Of a stretch of DNA of 56,862 nt, positions 25,407-35,700 are shown piece by piece (position 1 is the stretch's first letter; each line of letters opens with the position of its first letter). The position numbers and the translations under genes are program-made. The stretch lies in NCBI GenBank assembly GCA_903875055.1, contig CAIQUX010000134.1:1-56862 (forward strand). Reading direction: 5' to 3'. Under the pieces are notes generated by a model. That model ran no database searches and had not been told where the DNA came from. It was given only the letters and a program-made list of their open reading frames with translations. Origin of the DNA: an uncultured Bacteroidota bacterium. GTDB lineage: Bacteria; Bacteroidota; Bacteroidia; Chitinophagales; Chitinophagaceae.

Positions 25407-27863
25407 ATGCGTATATTAAAATTTGGCGGCACCTCCGTTGCGAATGCCGATCGTCTGAAAGAAGTCATCAATATCATTGTCAACAGTTCCGACAGCCATT
25501 CCAATTTGGCGGTGGTGGTATCGGCACAAAGCGGTGTGACCGATGATCTGGAACGTCTTTGTGAATGGATCATCACCGATAAAAGCAAAGCCGATGAGAT
25601 TGTGAAAAATCTCGAACAGAAAAACTTTGCCATACTGGAAGCTTTGTTACCGGTAGCTCAATTACCGTCATCTATGGCCGAAGTGATGGCCATGATCAAT
25701 GAATTATCCGATATCGTGAAAGGAGCCTCCTTGGTGGGTGAAGTAACGGCGCGTACCAAAGATCTCATCTTCAGTTTCGGTGAACGCCTTTCAGCCTTCG
25801 TGATTTCTGAAGCGTTGAAGACCAAAATCAGTGATGCGATCTATGCCGATGCACGACAGTTTATCCGCACCGATGCAAACTTCGGTTATGCCAAAGTGGA
25901 TTTTGCCAGCAGTAACAAACTGATACTCGAATACTTTTCAAAACATAACGGACTGAAGGTGGTGACGGGTTTTATCGCCAGTGCCGCCAACGGACAAACA
26001 ACGACATTAGGCCGAAGCGGTTCTGATTATACTGCTTCCATTTTGGGAGCAGCACTCAATGCTGAAGCGATAGAAATATGGACGGATGTGGATGGGGTGA
26101 TGACAGCCGATCCCCGTTATGTGACCGAAGCCCAAAGCATAGCCCAGCTTTCCTATAATGAAGCGATGGAATTATCGCACTTCGGTGCCAAGGTGATCTT
26201 CCCTGCTACCATGCAACCAGCCATGGCTCAGAATGTACCTATCTGGGTGAAGAATACATTTAATCCGGAACATAGAGGGACTTGTATCAGCAAAGAATCC
26301 GATAAGGGAAGCGGTATCATCAAAGGAATCACCTCGCTTAAGAATATCTGTCTGATCTCCGTCGAAGGAAGTGGTATGGTAGGTGTGGCCGGTGTATCGA
26401 CCCGTTTATTCAATACCTTGTCGCAAAAGAATATCAATGTCATCCTGATCAGTCAGGCTTCCTCGGAACACTCGATCTGTATCGCCGTCATGCGCGATGA
26501 TGCGGAGCGTGCATGCAGTTCCTTAAGAGAGACCTTTGTGATGGAGTTGAATGCCGGTCAGATTTCCTCGATCAATTATGAAGGCAACCTGGCTATCGTG
26601 GCCATCGTGGGTGAGAATATGAAGAACGTTCCGGGTGTGATTGCAAAAGTATTCAGTCCGCTTGGACGTAACGGTATCAATGTGAAAGCGATTTCACAAG
26701 GCAGTTCAGAATTAAATATTTCCATCGCCATCAATGGGAAGGATCTGAAGAAAGCCTTGAGGGTTTTACATCAGTCGTTATTCAGTAAAGAATTACAGCA
26801 ACTGCATCTGTATATGGCAGGAGCAGGATCGGTTGGTCAACGACTGCTTGAGATGATCGATAGCCAGAAGGAATATCTTGAAACGCAAAAGATCAGTTTG
26901 AAATTATGCGGACTGACCAATAGCCGTCGGATGTTATTGAATGAGAATAGTATCGATATCAGACAATGGAAAGACAAGCTGGCTGATGATTCAGAGAAAG
27001 CTGATCTGAAGAAGTTTACGGACCAGATGATAGAACAGAATCTTGAGAATTCAGTCTTCATCGATATCACCGCTTCGGATGATCCGATACAATATTATGT
27101 GCCATTGCTTTCCAAAAGTATTGCTGTTGTGGCTGCCAACAAGAGGGCCAATTCGCAAAGCATGACTGAATACCGGTTGTTGCGTGAAACCTCACGTAAA
27201 CGCAATGTGCCTTTTCATTATGAAACCAATGTATGTGCAGGATTACCTGTGATCAATGCGATACGTAGTCTGATTGTGAGTGGTGATACGGTGATACGTA
27301 TCGAAGCGGTCTTATCGGGAACCTTGAATTATCTGTTATCGGAATATGATGGTTCAAAGCCTTTCAGTGAACTGGTGAAAGTTGCGAAAGAAATCGGTTA
27401 CACCGAACCTGATCCGCGTGATGATCTCAGCGGAATGGATGTTGCCAGAAAATGTCTGATCCTTGCGCGTGAATGCGGATGGGATATCGAATTGAATGAA
27501 ATCAAGGTCGAACCTATGATGCCGGATGAATCTGCCTCAGCAGCTGATGTGCCGGCCTTCTTTGAAACACTGAACGATTATAATGCAGTCTTTCATGCGC
27601 ATTATGAAAAGGCAAAAGCCAGAGGAATGAAATTGCGTTATGTGGCCTTGATTGAAAACGGTACGGCTAAGGTGGCCCTGACGGAAGTCGATAGTGATCA
27701 TGCCTTTTATACCTTGAAAGGAACTGAGAATTGCATCAGTCTCACGACCAAATATTATCAGAAATATCCGATGGTAATCAAAGGTCCGGGTGCCGGTATC
27801 GATGTGACGGCAGCTGGTGTGTTGGCAGATATAGTGCGTATAGCAGAAGGGTTGAGAGCATAA
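25407..27863 (+). CDS. thrA: Bifunctional aspartokinase / homoserine dehydrogenase
   Basis: This 818-residue bifunctional enzyme carries out the first and third steps from aspartate toward threonine and methionine: ATP-dependent phosphorylation of aspartate, and NAD(P)H reduction of aspartate semialdehyde to homoserine. The N-terminal aspartokinase has ILKFGGTSVAN and LGRSGSDYTAS. Two ACT domains follow (~310-460: ISVEGSGMVGVAGVS, VAIVGENMKNVPGV) for feedback control, probably by threonine. The C-terminal homoserine dehydrogenase has MAGAGSVGQRLLEMI (Rossmann loop) and GTLNYLLSEYD...EIGYTEPDPRDDLSGMDVARK. It is the first gene of a thrA-thrB-thrC operon. No leader-peptide attenuator was recognised upstream. 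Confidence 0.97.
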   Translation: MRILKFGGTSVANADRLKEVINIIVNSSDSHSNLAVVVSAQSGVTDDLERLCEWIITDKSKADEIVKNLEQKNFAILEALLPVAQLPSSMAEVMAMINELSDIVKGASLVGEVTARTKDLIFSFGERLSAFVISEALKTKISDAIYADARQFIRTDANFGYAKVDFASSNKLILEYFSKHNGLKVVTGFIASAANGQTTTLGRSGSDYTASILGAALNAEAIEIWTDVDGVMTADPRYVTEAQSIAQLSYNEAMELSHFGAKVIFPATMQPAMAQNVPIWVKNTFNPEHRGTCISKESDKGSGIIKGITSLKNICLISVEGSGMVGVAGVSTRLFNTLSQKNINVILISQASSEHSICIAVMRDDAERACSSLRETFVMELNAGQISSINYEGNLAIVAIVGENMKNVPGVIAKVFSPLGRNGINVKAISQGSSELNISIAINGKDLKKALRVLHQSLFSKELQQLHLYMAGAGSVGQRLLEMIDSQKEYLETQKISLKLCGLTNSRRMLLNENSIDIRQWKDKLADDSEKADLKKFTDQMIEQNLENSVFIDITASDDPIQYYVPLLSKSIAVVAANKRANSQSMTEYRLLRETSRKRNVPFHYETNVCAGLPVINAIRSLIVSGDTVIRIEAVLSGTLNYLLSEYDGSKPFSELVKVAKEIGYTEPDPRDDLSGMDVARKCLILARECGWDIELNEIKVEPMMPDESASAADVPAFFETLNDYNAVFHAHYEKAKARGMKLRYVALIENGTAKVALTEVDSDHAFYTLKGTENCISLTTKYYQKYPMVIKGPGAGIDVTAAGVLADIVRIAEGLRA

Positions 27864-27923
27864 GAAGTAGTAGTGAAGACTAGATATTTGAAAACAAGTC
27901 TGAACGGAATGAAATAAAAACAA

Positions 27924-28865
27924 ATGGGAAAATTAACATCAGTTACGGCCTTTGCGCCAGCTACGGTTGCCAATGTGAGTTGCGGATTCGATATCATGGG
28001 TTTTGCCATCGATGCCATCGGTGATCGCGTAACCGTGGCATATGCCGATGCAAATACTGTTAAGGTTACCGGTCCATACGGACATCTGATACCGGCAGCT
28101 TGGGAAAAGAATACAGCGAGTGTTGCTGTACAAGCTTATCTGACATTTATTCAAAAAAGTGGCTTGACATTCTCCATTTCCTTGGAGAAAAATATGCCTT
28201 TGGGAAGTGGTATGGGTAGTAGCGCTTCGAGTTCAGCTGCTGCCGTATTTGCCGTGAATCATTTATTAGGTGATGTGTTAAGTACGAAGGAACTCATACC
28301 ATTCGCCATGGAAGGGGAGAGGGTAGCGAGTGGTAGTGCTCATGCCGATAATGTGGCGCCATCCTTATTAGGCGGATTTGTATTGATACGAAGTTATCAT
28401 CCTTTGGATATCATTACGGTGACTAGTCCAGATGAACTTTTTTGCGCCGTCGTGCATCCGCATATCGAATTGCATACGTCTGATGCAAGACGGATCTTAC
28501 AATCTGAAATCCCGATAGGTGATGTCATCAAACAAACCGCCAATACCGCAGGTTTCATGGTAGGGTTATTGACAGAAGATTATTCCTTATTGGGTCGATC
28601 TATGTCTGATCTGTTGGCCGAGCCGAAACGCACCCGTCTTATTCCTGGTTTTGATGAAGCCAAACAAGCTGCTATGCAGGCAGGTGCATTAGGATGCGGT
28701 ATCTCAGGTTCTGGTCCTTCCATATTTGCCTTAAGCAAGGGGATGTCCTGTGCAGAAGAAATTGCTCAGGCAATCAAGAAAAGTTTTCTGAAGGTCGGAC
28801 TGGATAGTGAAGCCTTCACGTCATCGTTGAATGTGAAAGGTGCCTTTGTTGTTGATTCAAAATAA
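27924..28865 (+). CDS. thrB: Homoserine kinase
   Basis: This 313-residue GHMP-family kinase phosphorylates homoserine to O-phosphohomoserine. The ATP-binding P-loop is MPLGSGMGSSASSSAAAV. The N-terminus FAPATVANVSCGFDIMGFA and the C-terminal GCGISGSGPSIFAL are family motifs. It starts 60 bases after thrA and ends 9 bases before thrC, so all three are one transcript. Cytoplasmic. Confidence 0.97.
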   Translation: MGKLTSVTAFAPATVANVSCGFDIMGFAIDAIGDRVTVAYADANTVKVTGPYGHLIPAAWEKNTASVAVQAYLTFIQKSGLTFSISLEKNMPLGSGMGSSASSSAAAVFAVNHLLGDVLSTKELIPFAMEGERVASGSAHADNVAPSLLGGFVLIRSYHPLDIITVTSPDELFCAVVHPHIELHTSDARRILQSEIPIGDVIKQTANTAGFMVGLLTEDYSLLGRSMSDLLAEPKRTRLIPGFDEAKQAAMQAGALGCGISGSGPSIFALSKGMSCAEEIAQAIKKSFLKVGLDSEAFTSSLNVKGAFVVDSK

Positions 28866-28874
28866 ATAAAGAAC

Positions 28875-30161
28875 ATGATGTATTATAATATAAATAATCC
28901 CTCTGAAAAAGTTAGCCTGAAAGAGGCTGTTTTGAAGAGCATTACCAGTGAAGCCGGACTCTATATGCCCGAATCGATACCGCAATTGCCCGCTGCGTTT
29001 TTTGAATCCTTAACCGAAATGAGTCTGCAGGAGATTGCCTTTGAAGTATCGAAAGTGATGTTTGCCGGAGACATTGAAGAAAGTGCATTGAAGCAGATTG
29101 TGGATCATGCCATGAATTTTCCTATTCCATTAAAACAATTAGGAGAGAATCTGCATGTGCTGGAATTATTTCATGGACCGACCTTAGCCTTCAAGGATGT
29201 CGGTGCCCGTTTCATGGCCGGCTTATTTGAATATTTCCTGATGAATGATCAAAGTGAAGTCACCATATTGGTAGCCACATCTGGTGATACGGGAAGTGCC
29301 GTGGCTGATGCATTTTATAACAAGAAAGGCGTGAAGGTCTGTATCTTATATCCATCAGGGAAAGTGAGTGCGTTGCAGGAAAAACAACTGACCACTATGG
29401 GTGGAAATATCAGCGCACTGGAAGTGAAAGGGAATTTTGATGATTGCCAGAAACTCGTCAAGCAAGCCTTTGCGGATACAGCCTTAAATCAGCGCATGAA
29501 TCTGACTTCGGCCAATTCAATCAACTTTGCCCGTTTATTTCCACAGTCATTTTATTATTTCTGGGCCGTGGCTCAATTAGGTAAAAACGATAAGCCTGTT
29601 TATGTCAGTGTGCCAAGTGGTAATTTCGGAAACCTGACTGCCGGATTGATCGCTAAGAAAATAGGATTAGGAATTGAGCGATTCATTGCGTCGACCAATA
29701 GCAATCATTCAGTGCCTGATTATCTGAAGAATGGTTTATATGAATCACATCCGATACAGTTTACCATTTCGAATGCGATGGATGTGGCCAAGCCAAGTAA
29801 TTTTCCTCGTATGATGGCCCTTTGCGGGAAAGATCATGAAGCCATGTCAAAAGATATCAAAGGACATTGGTGCACCGATGATGAAACTAGGGCAGCTATG
29901 AAAAGTTTACAGAATGACTATGCTTATATTGCAGATCCACATGGAGCAATTGCGTATGACGGATTGAAGCATCATCTGCCGGAATCGGCTGTGGGTGTTT
30001 TTTTGGAATCAGCTCATCCGGCCAAATTTCCTGACGAAGTGAATAAAGTTACAGGCATAGATATTCGTATACCCGATTCATTGCTGGACCTGATGCATAA
30101 GGAGAAAAAGGCTGTCCTCATTGAGAACGATTACGATAGTTTACTGAAGCAGTTGCATTAA
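28875..30161 (+). CDS. thrC: Threonine synthase
   Basis: This 428-residue PLP enzyme converts O-phosphohomoserine to threonine, the last step of the operon's pathway. The PLP-lysine lies in GPTLAFKDVGARF, and VATSGDTGSAVADAF and SVPSGNFGNLTAGL bind the phosphate groups. The long N-terminal extension, MMYYNINNPSEKVSLKEAVL, matches the class found in Bacteroidota and gamma-proteobacteria. Its 3' end overlaps the 3' end of the convergent aminotransferase gene by 44 bases. Confidence 0.97.
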   Translation: MMYYNINNPSEKVSLKEAVLKSITSEAGLYMPESIPQLPAAFFESLTEMSLQEIAFEVSKVMFAGDIEESALKQIVDHAMNFPIPLKQLGENLHVLELFHGPTLAFKDVGARFMAGLFEYFLMNDQSEVTILVATSGDTGSAVADAFYNKKGVKVCILYPSGKVSALQEKQLTTMGGNISALEVKGNFDDCQKLVKQAFADTALNQRMNLTSANSINFARLFPQSFYYFWAVAQLGKNDKPVYVSVPSGNFGNLTAGLIAKKIGLGIERFIASTNSNHSVPDYLKNGLYESHPIQFTISNAMDVAKPSNFPRMMALCGKDHEAMSKDIKGHWCTDDETRAAMKSLQNDYAYIADPHGAIAYDGLKHHLPESAVGVFLESAHPAKFPDEVNKVTGIDIRIPDSLLDLMHKEKKAVLIENDYDSLLKQLH

Positions 30162-31425
30162 GACTATTTAGAGTAAGTTTTTTTATGGCCACTACCAGGC
30201 TGTCCATGTCTTCAACAGGCGTGTAAATATTCGGTGTTATGCGGATACCACTGAGATTAGGCCAGTTAAAACCAACGACATGAATGCCGGATGATTCAAA
30301 CAATCTTTTTTCAATCAGTAATGGGTCTTCGCTTTCAATACGGAAACTGGCTATCGCCTTACATTGCTCTGTGTTGAGCGGGACATTGAATTTGATATTG
30401 TCTTGGTCTTGTAAGGCGACCGTCCAGCGTTGCCTAAGATAAGTCAACCTTGCTTCCTTTACCTCACGGGTCAGGCGCAAATGAAACTCGATCGCATATC
30501 CAAGACCTAAGAGATTAGGCAATACCTGAATACTCATTTCTTCAAATTTTCTGATAGAATCAGATAATGGCTCAACAGCAGAGGCGAGGGGATAGGTTTG
30601 GGCGATCTTATCTTTTTTGATGTATAACATGCCTGAAGCAATTGGCCCAGACAACCATTTATGAAGAGCAACACCCATATAATCGCAATCAATTTTGCGG
30701 ACATCCGTTTCTACGACAGCAAAACTGTGAGCGGCATCAAGGACTACAATGAGGTCTCGTTTTTTTGCTTCCTTGGCAAGGGGTTCAATCGGCAGGATTT
30801 GTCCGTTCCAGTTGATCACATGAGTCAGATGCAGAACTTTTGTATTGGGTGTGAAGGCGGCAACATATTTTTGAATGACTTCTTCATTGGTTTCTTTACC
30901 ATCGAGTTCGACCCAATTTATTTTTATCTGCTCCCTTAATTCGCGTTGCTTCCATGAAGATACACATTTGATATAATCCTGATGACAGGCCACCACTTCA
31001 TCATTCGCTTTCAACTGTATGCCGAAAATGGCGTTGTTGAGAGCTTCTGTTGCATTTCTGAACAAGGCGATTTCGTCAGGCGATGCATTGCACATGAGGG
31101 CCAGACCGTTTTTTACCGTTTCGCGCCCCGCTTCCATCACTTTCCAGGTAAAATAGCTGGGTGAAGTATTGAGCAGGGAATAGTATTCTTTGTAGGCTTG
31201 TTCGACATGTAACGGATTAGAACATACGCCTCCGTTGTTCAGGTTGATATGATCTTCAGGTGATGGAAAAAAGAACTGGATCTGCCGCCAAAAGGTCTCA
31301 TCGCTGGCAATTTCAGCAATTGATTTATCCGGAAGATATGGTTTAATATCCATCGCCTGAAGTAGCAGTTGAGGATGTGCTGTTAAAAAATTGTTCCAGC
31401 TATTGATCCATTCATTTGTCTTCAT
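30118..31425 (-). CDS. Class V (isopenicillin-N-epimerase-like) PLP-dependent aminotransferase
   Basis: This 435-residue fold-type I PLP enzyme has HINLNNGGVCSNPLHV at the start of the core. FRNATEALN contacts the cofactor phosphate, LDAAHSFAVVETD carries the PLP-pairing Asp, and DYMGVALHKWLSGP holds the Schiff-base Lys. The nearest family is isopenicillin N epimerase/NifS-like proteins of unknown substrate. The ATG at 31425 is chosen over a GTG at 31500 because a promoter-like TATTTTCG lies between them (31448-31455) and the family begins near this point. The stop lies inside the 3' end of thrC on the other strand. A role in amino-acid metabolism is likely but unspecified. Confidence 0.85.
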   Translation of the reverse strand: MKTNEWINSWNNFLTAHPQLLLQAMDIKPYLPDKSIAEIASDETFWRQIQFFFPSPEDHINLNNGGVCSNPLHVEQAYKEYYSLLNTSPSYFTWKVMEAGRETVKNGLALMCNASPDEIALFRNATEALNNAIFGIQLKANDEVVACHQDYIKCVSSWKQRELREQIKINWVELDGKETNEEVIQKYVAAFTPNTKVLHLTHVINWNGQILPIEPLAKEAKKRDLIVVLDAAHSFAVVETDVRKIDCDYMGVALHKWLSGPIASGMLYIKKDKIAQTYPLASAVEPLSDSIRKFEEMSIQVLPNLLGLGYAIEFHLRLTREVKEARLTYLRQRWTVALQDQDNIKFNVPLNTEQCKAIASFRIESEDPLLIEKRLFESSGIHVVGFNWPNLSGIRITPNIYTPVEDMDSLVVAIKKLTLNSLNATASVNYRNRSQ

Positions 31426-31447
31426 GACCTGTTCCTTGGGTGAGGTG

Positions 31448-31455
31448 CGAAAATA
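31448..31455 (-). promoter_or_regulatory. -7 promoter element (TATTTTCG) of the aminotransferase gene
   Basis: It is a near match to TAnnTTTG on the minus strand, 22 bases before the ATG at 31425. It decides the start. Confidence 0.45.
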
Positions 31456-31584
31456 GTTTTTTTTAGCAAAACGGAATGAGGCTTGAGAAGTATGTTTCAC
31501 TCATGGTCTATTGTACAAACATAAATAAGGAACAATCCGAGAATATTCAATCGCACAATCCGAGATTTTGATCACTCATTCAAC

Positions 31585-31618
31585 ACATAGAGGCCTGCTC
31601 ATTGGCAGGCCTCTATGT
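31585..31618. terminator. Strong 14-bp hairpin downstream of the broken lipoprotein gene
   Basis: A perfect 14-bp stem (ACATAGAGGCCTGC / GCAGGCCTCTATGT) with a 6-nt loop begins 16 bases after the stop of the minus-strand pseudogene. It lacks a long T tract but is the obvious transcription end for that gene. Confidence 0.6.
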
Positions 31619-31633
31619 ATATAAAGCCGGTAT

Positions 31634-32289
31634 TTAATTTGCTGATGTGGCTACATTTCGCCATGCCACCGGAAGATTAATAAAAGGTAAAGCAGGTCCG
31701 AAGAACATGAAATTCGGTCCGACAAAATTGGCATCTCGCCAGATGATACCCTTATTGAAATTGCCTTTATAGGATTCTGCATTATCATCCATAAATGCAG
31801 GAAGTGATGCATACGGCCTATTCACAAAAAAGGTAGCACCGGCACCATTGATTTGTGTGCAAAGCGTATAAACGGCTCTGGTGCGGTATTTCTGCATGTA
31901 TTGAACATAGTCTTCGCGAAGTTCGCCGGTTTAATGAAGTGTTCTATGGCTCCTGAACGAATGGCAAAATCCCTCATATCCTTAGCCTGAATAAGTTTGT
32001 CGTAGATCGGTTTTAAACTGGAGTATTGAGCTCCAAAAGCGAATTCTTCGCTTTCGCTGTCGAAGTAGTAACATTCAGCTTTGTGATTCACTTGGTCAGT
32101 TCATAAGGCATACACATTGGCTGTGGAATATCCAGGTACCTGATCTTCCGTGGTCACCATCTGCCCGTGATAGTATTGGGTGACTTCGGCTGGCAGATCA
32201 TTATCGTTATTGTTTGATTGAACCGGGTGCTTCTGACAAGAAGTAAACGCGAGGGCCATGACTGACATGGCAATGATGATTTGTTTCAT
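31634..32289 (-). pseudogene. Broken lipoprotein gene (nonsense codon plus frameshift)
   Basis: The 5' part encodes a lipoprotein signal peptide (MKQIIIAMSVMALAFTSCQK) and ~60 residues ending …STANVYAL. A TGA at 32101-32103 stops it; the same frame continues directly with TDQVNHKAECYYFDSESEEFAFGAQYSSLKPIYDKL. Near 31920-31935 the frame must shift, after which …GELREDYVQYMQKYRTRAVYTLCTQINGAGATFF… runs to the end at 31634. One lesion each of nonsense and frameshift implies a fairly recent loss (or sequencing errors). I do not recognise the family; the three parts together would make a ~215-residue envelope lipoprotein. A promoter element and a terminator are both still present. Confidence 0.75.
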
Positions 32290-32362
32290 AATAGTATTTT
32301 AGTTTTTTGTTCTTGCCGACTCTGATGGGTTTATGGCTTGTCCCTTTGTTCGTTTTACAATG

Positions 32363-32370
32363 CAAACATA
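32363..32370 (-). promoter_or_regulatory. -7 promoter element (TATGTTTG) upstream of the broken lipoprotein gene
   Basis: It is a perfect TAnnTTTG match on the minus strand, 74 bases before the former ATG at 32289. Confidence 0.45.
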
Positions 32371-32625
32371 GCAGCACAAACAGCTGACATTTTTAGCCAA
32401 TGTGTAAATGAACAGAATAAGTGTATGAAACGAAGTTTTGAATGAACGAACGGTCACTCTCATATGATAAAATTCCAATCGGTATTATTCGTCTTGGCAT
32501 CAAGAGTCTCACAAGGTGGCTATCATATTCAACTTATCATCTTCTTGCATTTATATAAGAAGTCAGAAAGATTTGAGTAGTCATCAATCTCAATTATTAG
32601 AATGAATATTTCGTATTAAATTGTG

Positions 32626-32633
32626 TAAATTTG
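32626..32633 (+). promoter_or_regulatory. Candidate -7 promoter element (TAAATTTG) of the 3349-aa protein gene
   Basis: It is a perfect TAnnTTTG match. The implied 5' untranslated leader is ~85 bases. Confidence 0.4.
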
Positions 32634-32724
32634 TGATTGCACCCTAAAGAAGATTAAGAAATTTACAAGTTAAAATTGGCTTAAAATTTGTGGTAATGGG
32701 TGTGTTTACTCTAAACACTACATT

Positions 32725-35700
32725 ATGTCACCATTTATATCTTTAAGTGATCGAATTGAGATCCTAATTCAAAGTTATTCTGCGAGAATCTTATGGTTGC
32801 CTGTTTTATTCTGCTTTTTTTTGACCGGTGAGGTCGCCAAGTCACAAACGGTTGTCACAGCCGTCATTGGCCCCACGTCAGGAACTGGTGCGGCTACTTA
32901 TGGTCCTATCTGGACAGGAAGCAGCGGGAGTTTGAATAAATATTCACGTTACGCCTATATATATACAGCCTCTGAGTTAGGTGTTTTGGGTATTCCGTCT
33001 GGTTCTAAGATTGTAAAATTAGCTTGGTTGAGAGCTACAGGAGGTACTATAGCGACACCCAATACATTCAATGTCTGGATGAAAAATACAACCGAAACAA
33101 GTCTGACCAATCTGACAACATGGGGGGCCTTGGTCAACGGGACTACTCAAACCTATTCTAATTCGAATTATTCCATTTTGAATGGTACGAATACATATAT
33201 GGATGCCCAATTCAATATCCCCGGAAATGATACCTTTACGTATACCGGAGGAGGTTTGCAAATACTTACTGACTGGACAAGGGTAGGGACTCAAACAGGA
33301 ACAGCCATTAATTTTTACCGGGTAGCAGCGACTGGAAAATCGATTGGGGCGATTGGCTCCTCGGCATTGACAAACACGTCTACATTAACAAATGGAAGCA
33401 GTCTTGGCGATTTCAGACCAACGCTGCAGATTACCTATGTGACCGTTCCGGCCTGTCAGGGAGTACCGACTACTGGTGGTGTTGTTTCGTTGGTACAAGG
33501 TGTTTGTTCAGGAAGTTCTTTTACCATGAATATTGCAAACACACTTTCTGGATCAGGCATTACATATCAATGGCAGAGTGCTGATAATGCCGCATTTACT
33601 CAAAATGTGATCAGTCTGGGAACCTCGGCCAGTCAGACCACTTCTCAGACATCGAACAAGTATTATCGATGCATGACTCATTGTTCAACGGGTTCGACCT
33701 CAGACACATCCGCAGCTTTTCTTATGCCAATGAATCCGGCTTACAAATGCATCTGTGCAAGCGGTGCTGTTTCAACAGCTGATGAAGAAATCTTCAATTT
33801 TACTTTCGCAAGTCTGAATAATTCCTCGAACTGCAACACACTGGCCCCCGGACCAGGATCAGTCTTGCAGATGTACTCAAACTATCAGGGTGTCGCAGCG
33901 CCATCTGTGGAAAAAGGATCGACTGTGCCTTTTTCTATTCAGATTGGAACTTGCGCAAATGCTTATCCCAATGTAAGTGCGATCTTTATCGATTACAACC
34001 AAAATGGTTTGTTTACAGATGCAGGGGAATTAGTATACTCATCAGCGGGTGCCCTTACAGGTGCGCATACCGAATCAGGAACTACCGTTATTCCTACGAC
34101 GGCTGTAACGGGATATGCCGCCTTGCGCGTTATTACGTCAGAGCAGGGTGGGGCAATAACCAATCCTTGTTTGTCATATTCATGGGGAGAGACAGAAGAT
34201 TATGTCATCAATATCACACCAACCACAAGTTGTTCAGGGGCACCGAATCCGGGGAATACAGTAGCAAGTGCTGCGACTGTATGTTCAGGAAGCAACATAT
34301 TGCTGTCTGTGCAAAATACTGTAACAGGAACCGGTATCCAATATCAATGGTATAATAGTGCCGGTATAATAACAGGAGCAATATCCTATTCATATACAAC
34401 GCCGAATCTGTTTGCGCCAGAAACTTATTATTGTGCTGTTACTTGCATGAATTCGTCTATGACAACAAATTCGACGCCAATAACAATTGGAATGACTTCA
34501 TTCATCGATTGTTATTGCAGCAGTGTCGCAGGTAGTGACGCTGATGATGAAATTTTCTCTGTCATGTTCAATGGCATTACAAATGTATCGGATTGCAATG
34601 TCGCAGCGCCAGGGCCTGGATCTGTGCTAAACAGGTATTCTAATTTTCATCCAATTGGGGCATTAACAACGGTGGAACTGGAGGCCACAGTTCCGTTCAG
34701 TATACAGGTTGATGATTGCGATTTGGCGCCTTATTATTCGTTTGCCACCGCCATATGGATTGATTTTAATCATAACGGTTCATTTGCTGATGCAGGCGAA
34801 AAAGTATTCATAGAGAGCACAGCCGTTGATGGTCCGCGATATGTTATAGGAAATGTCACTATTCCATGCACGGCCTTAACTGGTCCAACCGGCATGAGAA
34901 TAACCGAGGCAGAAGGGTTGTCAGGTGCACTTATAACACCTTGCCTAACATATAGTTTTGGTGAGACCGAAGATTACATCATCAATATTGTGCCAAGAAG
35001 CTCTGGTATTGATTACTCTTTCGGCGGGACAGGGGCTCCAACAGCCAATGCCACAGCTGGTGTGCCTGTTTCTCATCTGACTGTATCAGGTATTGCACAG
35101 GGCAATAATGCCAATACGTTGCAGACTTCCTTACTCATCAGTAGCAACAATCCATCAACTTATTCAGGAGCTTCCGCCCAAATGAATGCTGGTATCACTG
35201 CTCGTAACAGATCACTTCAACTGACAGACACCAGTGCTTATTATCAGGTAACGTTGACACCAGTTTCTGGCTATAATGTCACTTTGGATTCTGTTAAACT
35301 TGGTTCTTTTTCGAATTCAACAGGTCCTACCAGGCTGGATATACGAACAAGTCTGGATAATTATGCCACTTCGATTGGCACTGTTAATGTTATTGCGAAT
35401 TCTACCTGGGCATATGTGGCACCAGTCATCACAGGTATGACCAGTAGTGTACCAACGACGATTCGAATATATGGGTATGTCAATGGAGGTAGTGGTTCTG
35501 TGACCACGGGAACAACAGCAGCAAACTGGTTTGTCGATGATATCCGATTGAAAGTATCTGTCAAGTGTAATACGGCTTGTAATTTGACGGCCACAATTTC
35601 TAATACATCCATTGCCTGTAATGGAGGTAGTAGTAATATCACAGTGAATGCATCCAATGGAACGGGATTGATCAATTATCAATTGAACGGAGGGATACCT

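Larger units (their letters stand above)
32290..32724. other. 435-base non-coding region with divergent promoters
   Basis: No gene is seen. It holds a minus-strand TATGTTTG (32363-32370) for the broken lipoprotein gene and a plus-strand TAAATTTG (32626-32633) about 92 bases before the giant surface-protein gene. The remaining ~250 bases are AT-rich and show no repeat or RNA structure that I can support. Confidence 0.5.
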
